A stretch of 64,000 bases of DNA, from NCBI RefSeq assembly GCF_000280925.3, contig NZ_CP012109.1, positions 1,736,001-1,800,000 of the forward strand. The letters are read 5' to 3'. A program made the translations under genes and the position numbers. This stretch comes from Myxococcus hansupus. GTDB lineage: Bacteria > Myxococcota > Myxococcia > Myxococcales > Myxococcaceae. Of this stretch, positions 25,607 to 33,659 are shown piece after piece; the stretch's first letter is position 1, and each line of letters opens with the position of its first letter. The notes beneath the pieces were generated by a model that was given only the letters and a program-made list of their open reading frames with translations, had not been told where the DNA came from and searched no databases.

Positions 25607-26938
25607 ATGTCCGCGACATCCTTGAAGCCCTCGATGGTGAGCGAGCGCGCCGAGCGCGCCGCGCTCTCCCTGGTGCGTCCCCCTCGGGCTGCCCATGTGC
25701 TCGCGCGCGTGCTGGTGGCCATGGTGGGCGCGCTGGTGCTGCTCGCCTTCGCGCCCTGGCAGCAGACCTCGGTTGGCTACGGCCGCGTGGTGGCCTTCAC
25801 CCCGGTGGAGCGGCAGCAGTTCGTGCATGCCCCCATCGAGGGTCGCGTGATTCGCTGGGAGGTGCGCGAGGGCAGCCGCGTGAAGAAGGGCGACCTGCTG
25901 GCGGAGCTGTCCGACAACGATCCACAGCTCATGTCGCGGCTGGAGTTGGAGCGCGATGCGCTGTTGCAGCGGCTGGAGGCGGCGCGCGCGCGCGCGGAGG
26001 CGCTGGAGTCGCGCGCGGAGCAGCTCTCCGGTTCGCGCACCCTGGCCACGTCCGCGGCGGAGGCACGGGTCGCCATGGCGAGGGACCGCAGGTTGGCCGC
26101 GGAGCGCGCGCTGGAGGCGACGGAGGCGGCGCACCGCACCGCGACGCTCAACCTGGGGCGCCAGAAGCGGCTGGCGGAAGGCGGCCTCACCGCCACGCGT
26201 GCCCTGGAGCTGGCGGAGCTGGAGGAGGTGCGCGCGGGCACCGAGGTGGCACGGGCTCAGGTGGCGCTGAGCGCCGCTCGCAGCGAGGAGGCCGCGCTGC
26301 GCGCCGACCAGGGCCGGGTGGGCAACGACGTGGGCGCCTCCGTGGCGGACGCTCGTGCCTCGCGCTCCTCGGCGCTCGCCGAGATTGCGTCCGTGCAGGC
26401 GGAGCTGGCCCGCATGGAGGTGCGTCTGGCGCGCCAGCGCACCCAGGAGGTGCGGGCCCCCATGGATGCCACCGTCTTGCGGCTGGTGGGCGGCCTGACC
26501 GGGATGATGCTCAAGGCGGGAGACCCGCTGGTGGTGCTCGTCCCGGACACTGAGTCGCGCGCGGTGGAGCTGTGGATGGAGGGCAACGACGTGCCGCTGC
26601 TGGCGGAGGACCGGACCGTGCGGCTCCAGTTCGAGGGGTGGCCCGCGGTGCAGTTCAGCGGCTGGCCGTCCGTCGCGGTGGGCACCTTCGGCGGCAAGGT
26701 GGCGCTCATCGACTCCACCGATGACGGCAAGGGGAAGTTCCGCATCCTGGTGGTCCCGGAAGAGGGGAGCGACCCGTGGCCCTCCGGGACGTATCTGCGC
26801 CAGGGCGTCCGCGTCAACGGCTGGGTGTTCCTCAACCAGGTGACGGTGGGCTTCGAGCTGTGGCGCCGCTTCAACGGCTTCCCGCCGGTGGTGGGGACCT
26901 CGGAGCCGACACAAGGGGAGAAGGAGGACAAGGGATGA
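25607..26938 (+). CDS. HlyD-family membrane fusion protein
   Basis: A 443-residue periplasmic adaptor. One transmembrane helix near the N-terminus (VLARVLVAMVGALVLLAF) is followed by a lipoyl-type strand block (FVHAPIEGRVIRWEVREGSRV), then a long coiled coil rich in Ala, Arg and Glu (about residues 105-275), then the returning lipoyl half (VRAPMDATVLRLVGGLTGMM) and a beta-barrel. This is the standard order for HlyD/EmrA adaptors that join an inner-membrane ABC exporter to TolC. It starts 3 bases after the ABC gene and its stop overlaps the TolC start by 4 bases (ATGA). Confidence 0.92.
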   Translation: MSATSLKPSMVSERAERAALSLVRPPRAAHVLARVLVAMVGALVLLAFAPWQQTSVGYGRVVAFTPVERQQFVHAPIEGRVIRWEVREGSRVKKGDLLAELSDNDPQLMSRLELERDALLQRLEAARARAEALESRAEQLSGSRTLATSAAEARVAMARDRRLAAERALEATEAAHRTATLNLGRQKRLAEGGLTATRALELAELEEVRAGTEVARAQVALSAARSEEAALRADQGRVGNDVGASVADARASRSSALAEIASVQAELARMEVRLARQRTQEVRAPMDATVLRLVGGLTGMMLKAGDPLVVLVPDTESRAVELWMEGNDVPLLAEDRTVRLQFEGWPAVQFSGWPSVAVGTFGGKVALIDSTDDGKGKFRILVVPEEGSDPWPSGTYLRQGVRVNGWVFLNQVTVGFELWRRFNGFPPVVGTSEPTQGEKEDKG

Positions 26939-28347
26939 CGCGGGCGAGTCTGCGCGCCGTGCTGCTGGCCAGCCTGGTGGCTGCGCCGGCACAGGCGCGC
27001 GAGGAGGGCGAAGCGCCGCTGTCCCTGGAGGAGGTCCTGGATTCGGTGGAGCGTCACTACCCCGTCATCGAGGCGGCACGACGGGACGTGGAGGCGGCGG
27101 GCGCGGAGCTGCTGGCGGCGCAGGGCGGGTTCGATCCGGCGTTGCGAGGCCGGGTGGTGAGCACGCCGATTGGCGGCTACCCGTACACCCGCGTCGAAAG
27201 CGTGGTGGAGCAGCCCACGTCCTTGTGGGGTGCCAACCTCTTCGCCGGTTGGCGCCTGGGCACCGGCGACTTCCCCGTCTACGCGGAGGGGTATGAGACG
27301 AATGCGTTGGGCGAGGTGCGCGCGGGCGTCAGCGTGCCGCTGTTGCGCAACGGACCCATCGACCGGCGCCGGGCCGCCATGGCACGCGCGGAGCTGGGCA
27401 CCGACGCCGCCGCGTTCGGCGTGGAGCAAGCGCGGCTGGAGTCGTCGCGCACGGCGACGTGGCGCTACTGGGAGTGGGTGGCCGCCGGCCGCCGGTACGC
27501 CGTCGCCCAGGATTTGCTGCGCATGGCGCAGGCCCGGAATGCGCAGCTCATCGAGCGTGTGGAGAGCGGCGACCTGGCCAACTTCGAGCACGTGGACAAC
27601 CAGCGGGCCGTGGTTCAGCGCGAGGGTCAGGTGGTGGCCGCCGATCGGCTGCTCCAGCAGAGCGCCATGGAGCTGTCCCTCTTCGTTCGCGACGCGGAGG
27701 GCGCGCCCGTGCTGCCACAGCCGGCGTGGCTGCCGGAGGGCTTCCCCATCCCCGTGGCCGCGGAGGAGGCGGTGGGGCCGCTGGCCATCGAGGACGTGCT
27801 GGATCGCCGGCCGGACGTGCAGCGCTTGGAGCTCACGCGTCAGCAGCAGCGCGTGGAGCACCGGCTGGCTCGCAACCAGCGCGCCCCCGCCGTGGATGTG
27901 AGCGTGGCGGCCGCGAAGGACTTTGGCGAGGGCAGCCCGAAGAAGGGCAAGCCGGAGCTGGAGGTGGGGCTCTTGCTGGACATCCCCACCTTCAACCGGG
28001 CCGCCACGGGCCGCGAGCGGCAGGTGGCGGCGGGCCTGGCCCGGTTGGAGGCCCAGCTTCGCTTGCAGAAGGACCGGGCCCGGGTGGAGGTCCGCGATGC
28101 GCTGTCCGCGCTGGAGGCGTCGCGGGAGCGCGTCGCGGTGGCGCGCCGTGAGCTGACGCTCGCGCGCGAAATCGAGCGGTCCGAGCGCACCCGTTTCGAG
28201 CTGGGTGAGAGCACGCTCCTCTTCGTCAACCTGCGCGAGCAGACCGCCGCCGAGGCCGCCGTGCGCGAGGTGGATGCACTCACGGACTACCACAAGGCCG
28301 TGGCCAGCCTGCGGGCCGCGGCGGTTCTCCCGGTGGCGGTGCGCTGA
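26935..28347 (+). CDS. TolC-family outer-membrane efflux protein
   Basis: A 470-residue outer-membrane channel protein. A signal peptide (LLASLVAAPAQA) is followed by two similar long-helix halves; the LSLEEVLDSVERHYPVIEAAR opening and the ALEASRERVAVARRELTLAR helix are typical of TolC-family repeats. The LDRRPDVQRLEL-type hinge is also present (DVLDRRPDVQRLE). It completes the ABC-HlyD-TolC tripartite type I export machine. ATG 26935 is fixed by the ATGA overlap with the HlyD stop. A weak inverted repeat (28356-28363 with 28390-28397) follows the stop. Confidence 0.92.
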   Translation: MTRASLRAVLLASLVAAPAQAREEGEAPLSLEEVLDSVERHYPVIEAARRDVEAAGAELLAAQGGFDPALRGRVVSTPIGGYPYTRVESVVEQPTSLWGANLFAGWRLGTGDFPVYAEGYETNALGEVRAGVSVPLLRNGPIDRRRAAMARAELGTDAAAFGVEQARLESSRTATWRYWEWVAAGRRYAVAQDLLRMAQARNAQLIERVESGDLANFEHVDNQRAVVQREGQVVAADRLLQQSAMELSLFVRDAEGAPVLPQPAWLPEGFPIPVAAEEAVGPLAIEDVLDRRPDVQRLELTRQQQRVEHRLARNQRAPAVDVSVAAAKDFGEGSPKKGKPELEVGLLLDIPTFNRAATGRERQVAAGLARLEAQLRLQKDRARVEVRDALSALEASRERVAVARRELTLAREIERSERTRFELGESTLLFVNLREQTAAEAAVREVDALTDYHKAVASLRAAAVLPVAVR

Positions 28348-28517
28348 GCCCACGCGTCGCGAGTGATGCCACTTCACCGCGTGTCTCCTCTCGCGACAAC
28401 GATGGGGCGTGTCTGAACGGCAGGCGTGACGGCGTCAGCGGGCTTGCATCTGCCGTGGTCGCGCACCTCCGGTCTTGAGTCACTGGGGGCGGAGTTTGCG
28501 ATGCGTCTGGCCCTGGA

Positions 28518-29825
28518 GTGGGGCCGAGGACGTGCCCTGGGGATTCCGTTAAAAGAACGGTGTCCGGTTTATCCAGCGCGTCAGACGGTCAGGCGTTGGG
28601 AGATGGGCTGCCGGACTTCTTGCGACGGCCCTTTGGGCCCGTAGCATCCAGCGCATCCCTGCCGCTGAAAGCCGCCCCCCTGAACTCCTCCGAATCGCGT
28701 CACCTCGCTGGCCTTGACCTGCTCCGGTGCATCGCCATCCTCATCGTCGTCCTCTTCCACTACCCGCGCCCCGAAGGACTCGAGACCTACGGGATGCTCG
28801 CCAACTTCGGTTGGACGGGCGTGGAGCTGTTCTTCGTGCTGAGCGGCTTCCTCATCGGCTCGCAGCTTCTGGAGCCGGTGTCCCGGGACGAGGCTCCGGA
28901 CATGAAGCGCTTCTACCTGCGGCGCTCGCTGCGCATCCTCCCGCCCTATCTCATCGTCGTGGCGATGTATCTCTTCATTCCCGCCTGGAGTGAACGCCCC
29001 GTGGAGACGCCCGCGTGGCGCTTTCTCACCTTCACGCAGAATTTCGGACTGCGCCTGAACGGCTTCTCCCACGCCTGGTCGCTGTGCGTGGAGGAACACT
29101 TCTACCTGGTGCTGCCCATCGCCGTGCTCGCGCTGCGCCGACGTGTCCGTGCACCGCATCTCCTCGCGGGCGCGGTGGCGTTGATGGTGGGGGGCATGCT
29201 CCTGCGGGGCATCCTGTGGCAGCGCCACTTCTCCATGCTGGGGCCGACGGACGTCGAGTGGCGCGGCTACGACACGCTCCTGTACTACCCGACGTACGCG
29301 CGGCTCGATGGACTGCTCTGCGGCGTGTTGCTCGCGGCGCTGCGGGTTTTCCGACCCGCCGCATGGGAGCGTTGGACACGAGGCGTCCGCGCCGGAGGTC
29401 TGGCGCTGGTGGGGCTCGTGTGCCTGTCCGTGGTGCTCTGGCTGAACGAGGAACACTTCCGGTACCTGGCCCATACGATGCTCGCATTCCCGCTGACGGC
29501 CGTGGGCTACGCGGCGCTGCTCGTCGCCATGTCGAGCCCCGCCGCCTCGCGCCTGTGCGCCCGCATCCCTGGCGCGAGGACCTTCGCGCTCCTCAGCTTC
29601 ACCGTCTACCTCACCCACAAGGCCGTGCAGCACGGAGTCCGCGTCGCCCTGGCGCCCTATGGCATGGACGCATTCCACCCGGTCACGTTGCTGGGCGGCG
29701 TCGTGGCCGTGCTGCTCGCATCGCTCGCGCTGCACCACGGCGTGGAAAGACCCGCCTTGAAGTGGCGCTCGTGGTTGGAGTCGCGGCGCGTCCGCGAGCC
29801 TTCGCCGCGGCCCGCCGTTGGCTAG
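28518..29825 (+). CDS. acyltransferase family 3 (OafA-like) membrane protein
   Basis: A polytopic membrane acyltransferase, up to 435 residues. The diagnostic N-terminal block is HLAGLDLLRCIAILIVVLFHY, and FFVLSGFLIGSQLL and RFYLRRSLRILPPYL follow in the usual order, with HAWSLCVEEHFYL later. About ten hydrophobic segments are visible. Such enzymes O-acylate sugars of lipopolysaccharide, exopolysaccharide or antibiotics across the inner membrane. The start is uncertain: GTG 28518 gives a long non-conserved leader, and TTG 28596 would be closer to the first conserved residue. The gene stands alone between the export operon and the retron. Confidence 0.85.
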   Translation: MGPRTCPGDSVKRTVSGLSSASDGQALGDGLPDFLRRPFGPVASSASLPLKAAPLNSSESRHLAGLDLLRCIAILIVVLFHYPRPEGLETYGMLANFGWTGVELFFVLSGFLIGSQLLEPVSRDEAPDMKRFYLRRSLRILPPYLIVVAMYLFIPAWSERPVETPAWRFLTFTQNFGLRLNGFSHAWSLCVEEHFYLVLPIAVLALRRRVRAPHLLAGAVALMVGGMLLRGILWQRHFSMLGPTDVEWRGYDTLLYYPTYARLDGLLCGVLLAALRVFRPAAWERWTRGVRAGGLALVGLVCLSVVLWLNEEHFRYLAHTMLAFPLTAVGYAALLVAMSSPAASRLCARIPGARTFALLSFTVYLTHKAVQHGVRVALAPYGMDAFHPVTLLGGVVAVLLASLALHHGVERPALKWRSWLESRRVREPSPRPAVG

Positions 29826-29988
29826 TCCATCAGGAACGGCCGCCCGAGCCTCAGCGCGGCGGCTGTGCGTCAGCGCCAAAGGGCATGGCGGCCTTTCCCA
29901 CGCGCACTCCGTTCTCCCGCATGGGCCTGGGGCCCGGGAACGTCCTCGGGCTGGGCGGTTCCTCCGACGCCTCCCGGCGGTGTAAACG

Positions 29989-31905
29989 GTGGGGGTGAGC
30001 GAGCGATGGGAAGAACGCCTCCGCCGTGAAGCGAAGGAAATGGACGCCGCCATCCGTGGCGCCCTGGCGCGGCGACAGTCCGACGAGGAGCTCCTGACCG
30101 CGCTCGAGGCGCTCTCACGGCGCCCCCTCTTCCGCGCCTTCACCTGGTTGTGGGGCCCCGCGCTGAACGCGAAGGACCGCGTCCGCTTTCGCCCCTTCAT
30201 CCTGTCCTGCTTCTCCCCGAGCGGCATCAACGCTCAGGGGACGTGGATGCATGGCTGGGGCGGGGAAAATCTGGCCGCCCTGGAGCAATGGCTCTGGGAT
30301 GCCGATCGCGCCGATGACGTCGAGGTGTTCCGCCGTCTCTTCGCGTGGCGGTTGTCGACGCTGCGAGGCAAGCACCTCGACGCCACCTGGCGGGCCGAGG
30401 TGCTGATGCGTGCCCAGGCTGCTCGGACGCGCGCGGCGCGCCACATCGCCCTGGCCAAGGTCGACGTGGGCCTGGGCCGGATGGACGAGCCCACCGCACT
30501 GGCGCTGGATGCGTTGGACCCGGAGGTGGCCCGGTCCTTCATCCTGGAGCACCTGCCGTGGCGTTGGCAGAACACGCGCGAGCCCATGTGGGACACGCTG
30601 CGTGAGCGCGCCCAGGCCCGGGGAGACGCGGCGCTGGCTTCGGCTGTCTACCGGCGGCTGGTGGACGAAGACACCTGGCGGCAGGATGTCCTGGCGCTCG
30701 CGAGCACCCTCCGGGACCCCGCCACGCTGGTGCGCGAGTTGGAAGCACACCACCCTGAAAGCCTCGTGCCCAACGCCGCGCAGGTCTTCGTGGAGCTGGC
30801 GGAGGCCCGTGGACGCGACGTGGTGCCCTACCTGCTTGGCCATCTGCGCGCGGTGTTCCCTCGGCAGGGGATGGTGCGCCGCAAGAACGCGAAGGGCTTT
30901 CCGGAGCTGCTGGCGCTCGCGCGGGTCCGCGGCTGGGAGGATGTCTGGAGCGCGCTCCTGCGCACCTCCGCCACGGCGGAGACCTATGACGCCGAGGTGC
31001 GGCGGCTGTTGAACGACACCGACGCGGAGGAGGGCGTCACGCGTCGCCACCTGTTGCAGCTCGCGGGCGCGGGCGGCGAGGCGAACTTCCTCAGTTGGGG
31101 TGTGACGTGGGTCCAACCGCTGACGGATGCCACCGCCGTGGCGCTCTATGCGCACTTCCCGGAGCTGCTGCGAGGGCCCTTCCGCATGCACGTGGCCTCG
31201 GGCTGGCACTCCGCCTATCCCAAGCTGGTGACGCGCGCGCTGGAGGCGAACGACGAGGACCTGTTGGACTTCATCGCCAGCCGCGCCGCCATGCACGTGC
31301 CCTCGTTCGGCACGGCTCGGGAATGGGCGAGGGTGCTCGACGCGCTGTCCACCCACTACGAAGCCTTGCCGAAGGAAGGGGGCGCCTTCGCCCGTCGCGC
31401 CGCCAATGCCCTGGGGGCCCTTCCCGCGTATGCCATTGGCGCCATGCCCGTCCTGTTGGAGAAGAACCGGCTGGCACGGCTGTTCTTCCTGCGCTCGGAT
31501 GACTTCTACCTCGCGGAGCCCCGGGCGGTGCGCGACCTGCTGGAGGCGCCGCAGATTCACGTCCAGGCGCTCGCCTTCCGGCTGCTCGGCCGGAACTCCG
31601 CGCGGGCCCGCGAGCTGGCCGCGAGGAACAGGGACTTGCTCCAGGCCACCTTGCTGCGTCCGCTGCACCGTCGCACGCGGCACGCCGCCTTCGGCGCGCT
31701 GGCCAACGCCGCCGCCCATGACGTGGAGACCGCGCGGGCGCTGCTGCCTCGCGTGAGGGATGCCTTCGCGCTGCCGGACACGCGCTACCCCAAGGAGTCC
31801 CTGGTGGACCTGCTGGCCCAGATGCTGGCGCGCTGGCCCGAGCTGCGGATGCCCACCGAAATCCCCACCGTCTTCGGACCTTCGGCGGAAGGAGACCGCA
31901 CGTGA
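29989..31905 (+). CDS. ARM/HEAT-like helical-repeat protein of the retron
   Basis: A 638-residue soluble protein built of helix pairs, for example VRGWEDVWSALLRTSATAE and AQVFVELAEARGRDVVPYLLGHLRAVF. These read as ARM/HEAT-type repeats across most of its length. No enzyme motif is visible. It starts at GTG 29989 (or GTG 29995) without a strong ribosome site, and its TGA overlaps the GTG of the SWIM gene by 4 bases. The order ARM-like protein, SWIM protein, msr-msd, reverse transcriptase matches the partner set I remember for retron type XIII, in which one or both partners are thought to be the toxic effector held in check by the RT-msDNA complex. Function is inferred from context. Confidence 0.7.
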   Translation: MGVSERWEERLRREAKEMDAAIRGALARRQSDEELLTALEALSRRPLFRAFTWLWGPALNAKDRVRFRPFILSCFSPSGINAQGTWMHGWGGENLAALEQWLWDADRADDVEVFRRLFAWRLSTLRGKHLDATWRAEVLMRAQAARTRAARHIALAKVDVGLGRMDEPTALALDALDPEVARSFILEHLPWRWQNTREPMWDTLRERAQARGDAALASAVYRRLVDEDTWRQDVLALASTLRDPATLVRELEAHHPESLVPNAAQVFVELAEARGRDVVPYLLGHLRAVFPRQGMVRRKNAKGFPELLALARVRGWEDVWSALLRTSATAETYDAEVRRLLNDTDAEEGVTRRHLLQLAGAGGEANFLSWGVTWVQPLTDATAVALYAHFPELLRGPFRMHVASGWHSAYPKLVTRALEANDEDLLDFIASRAAMHVPSFGTAREWARVLDALSTHYEALPKEGGAFARRAANALGALPAYAIGAMPVLLEKNRLARLFFLRSDDFYLAEPRAVRDLLEAPQIHVQALAFRLLGRNSARARELAARNRDLLQATLLRPLHRRTRHAAFGALANAAAHDVETARALLPRVRDAFALPDTRYPKESLVDLLAQMLARWPELRMPTEIPTVFGPSAEGDRT

Positions 31906-33494
31906 CGGCTCTGGGCTTCCTGTACGCCACGCCCTCGGTGTTCGAGTCCACCCGCGAGCGCGCTCGGCTGGACTTGTCCGCGGACCAGCACCGGCCCGTG
32001 CGCTTCCACGCGCGGGTCGCCCGGGACGTGCTCTCGCTCCGGCTCGCGCTCCAGGCCCTGGGCGGCCTCATCTGGCATTCGGATGAGTGGAACCTGGGAA
32101 GCAGCGCAGGACTGCTGGACCCACTCATCACCGTCCATCCCGACCGCGTCTTCTTCGAGGCCTTCAGCCAGGACCAGAGCAGCTACGGGCTCGTCATCGT
32201 GGACCGGGACATCTTCGTTCCGGAAGGCGACGTGCGCTGCGGCACCACCAACGTGGACTTCACGGCGTGGTTGTGGGCGGCGCTGGGGGAGATGCGCTCC
32301 AGCCGGGAAACCCATCTGCGCATCGGTCCGGAAGGCTTCGACGTGCGCACCGGCGGCGCGGGCGGCCGTTTCGAGCAGAAGGTGGAGGTCCCCGAAGCCT
32401 GGGTGCGAGGCCTGCTCCAGTTGCAGGGGGCCATGGCGATGCCCGGCACGCGGTTGTCGGTGCGCCCCGTGGACCTGCTCGCGGCGGTGCGTTTCCTCAG
32501 CCACACCAAGGCCCGCATGTCGCCTCGCGCTCTGCGCTATGAGTTCGAGCCAGGGCAGGACGCGCGGCTGATGCTGGAGCCGTGGGAGCACCCCATCCCC
32601 TTGCGAGGCGCGGCCCATGGCTACACGGAGCCGCGCACCATCCGCACCTGGGGCCGGCGCCGGTTGCGCCTGCTGGAGCCGCTGCTGCCTTATGCGGAGC
32701 GGGTGGACATCTATCTGAAAGGCCGCGCGCTTCCGCACTTCTACGTGGCGCACCTGCCCGGCGGTGTGCGCTTCCTGCTGGGCCTGTCCGGATGGACGGA
32801 GAACCGCTGGACCCACACCTCGGGGCTGGACCTGCTCCTGGAGCCCACGCGCGATGCGGCACTCGCCGAGCGCGTGCTCGCCGTCCTGCGCGAGCGCTTC
32901 CACGCGTCGACGGAGGACGTGGCCACGGCCCTGGGGGTGGACGTGGCCCAGGCCGCTGGGGCTCTGGCTGCGCAATGCGCGGCCGGGCGCGTGCTCTTCG
33001 ACGTGGAGGCCCGGCGCTGGCGCCACCGTGAACTCTTCGCCACGCCCGTGGACCTGGACCGGATGTATCCGCCCGACCCGCGCCGCGAGGACGCGGAGCG
33101 CTTGGAGGCCGCGGGCGCGGTGGAAATCACCTCCGCGGCGCCGCGCGAGACACGCAAGGTGCGCAGGCTGCCCACGCCGGAGGGCTCCATCACCCGTGAA
33201 ATCGTTCTGCGGGACTGGGTGGTTCACGGCCGCGCGGGCGACCAGTCCGATATCGAGCTGGTGCTGAACGACGAGGACCGGCTCCTCTTTGGCCGTTGCG
33301 GTTGTGAGGCCTTCCGCGAGCACCTGCTCAACCGGGGGCCCTGTACCCACATGCTGGCGCTGCTCCGGCGCGCGCGGGTGCAACGTCGCGAGCTGGCCAG
33401 CTCCCAACCCGCCCCGGAGGACGCGCGCGCCGCACCTCGCGCGTCGCGGGAGGCCGCGCTTGACCCGGAGGGCGCCGATGACGATAACGGTTGA
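31902..33494 (+). CDS. winged-helix SWIM zinc-finger protein of the retron
   Basis: A 530-residue protein with a C-terminal SWIM zinc finger: the CxC...CxH ligands are Cys466, Cys468, Cys481 and His483 (GRCGCEAFREHL to GPCTHML). A helix-turn-helix-like segment lies at about residues 320-367 (AERVLAVLRERFHASTEDVA then TALGVDVAQAAGALAAQ), consistent with a winged helix. The N-terminal 300 residues are of mixed alpha/beta type without a known domain. SWIM fingers bind nucleic acid or protein. Its GTG start overlaps the stop of the ARM-like gene, and its stop lies 6 bases before the retron RNA element. It is probably a retron partner or effector; the mechanism is unknown. Confidence 0.78.
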   Translation: MTALGFLYATPSVFESTRERARLDLSADQHRPVRFHARVARDVLSLRLALQALGGLIWHSDEWNLGSSAGLLDPLITVHPDRVFFEAFSQDQSSYGLVIVDRDIFVPEGDVRCGTTNVDFTAWLWAALGEMRSSRETHLRIGPEGFDVRTGGAGGRFEQKVEVPEAWVRGLLQLQGAMAMPGTRLSVRPVDLLAAVRFLSHTKARMSPRALRYEFEPGQDARLMLEPWEHPIPLRGAAHGYTEPRTIRTWGRRRLRLLEPLLPYAERVDIYLKGRALPHFYVAHLPGGVRFLLGLSGWTENRWTHTSGLDLLLEPTRDAALAERVLAVLRERFHASTEDVATALGVDVAQAAGALAAQCAAGRVLFDVEARRWRHRELFATPVDLDRMYPPDPRREDAERLEAAGAVEITSAAPRETRKVRRLPTPEGSITREIVLRDWVVHGRAGDQSDIELVLNDEDRLLFGRCGCEAFREHLLNRGPCTHMLALLRRARVQRRELASSQPAPEDARAAPRASREAALDPEGADDDNG

Positions 33495-33499
33495 CGCTC

Positions 33500-33653
33500 T
33501 CGGGAGAGGCCAGGGCTCGCAGATGAGCCATTCGTCCCGCGGTGTTTCGCCGCGGGGGAGTTCTGTTCCCTTCTCTTCGCCAGGGTCCCAGCGTACGCAA
33601 CGCTGGGAGCCCCGGGTCCAGCGCCTCGCAAGTCATCCCCTGGCCTCTTCCGG
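33500..33653 (+). ncRNA. retron msr-msd RNA (predicted)
   Basis: The gap between the SWIM and RT genes has the architecture of a retron primary transcript. The ends pair: 33501-33515 (CGGGAGAGGCCAGGG) with 33638-33652 (CCCTGGCCTCTTCCG) gives 15 pairs including one G-U, which are the a1/a2 arms. Inside, an msr stem-loop pairs CCCGCGG (33536-33542) with CCGCGGG (33550-33556) around the loop TGTTTCG. An msd hairpin pairs TCCCAGCG (33586-33593) with CGCTGGGA (33601-33608) around TACGCAA, extended by GGG/CCC with one bulge. If reverse transcription starts next to a2 at about 33636 and stops near 33570, the msDNA is about 65 nt, close to the known Mx65. The branching G is not certain (candidates 33522 or 33526). 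Confidence 0.78.
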
Positions 33654-33659
33654 AGCACC

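Noticed and set aside
28356-28397. Inverted repeat after the TolC gene as a terminator
   Set aside because: The 8-bp stem has a 26-base loop and no T run, too weak to call.
33200-33580. A large Mx162-type msr-msd (about 375 bases) ending 77 bases before the RT gene
   Set aside because: That interval overlaps the well-coded end of the SWIM gene, and paired ends are found instead in the 165-base gap, so the small Mx65-type layout fits better.
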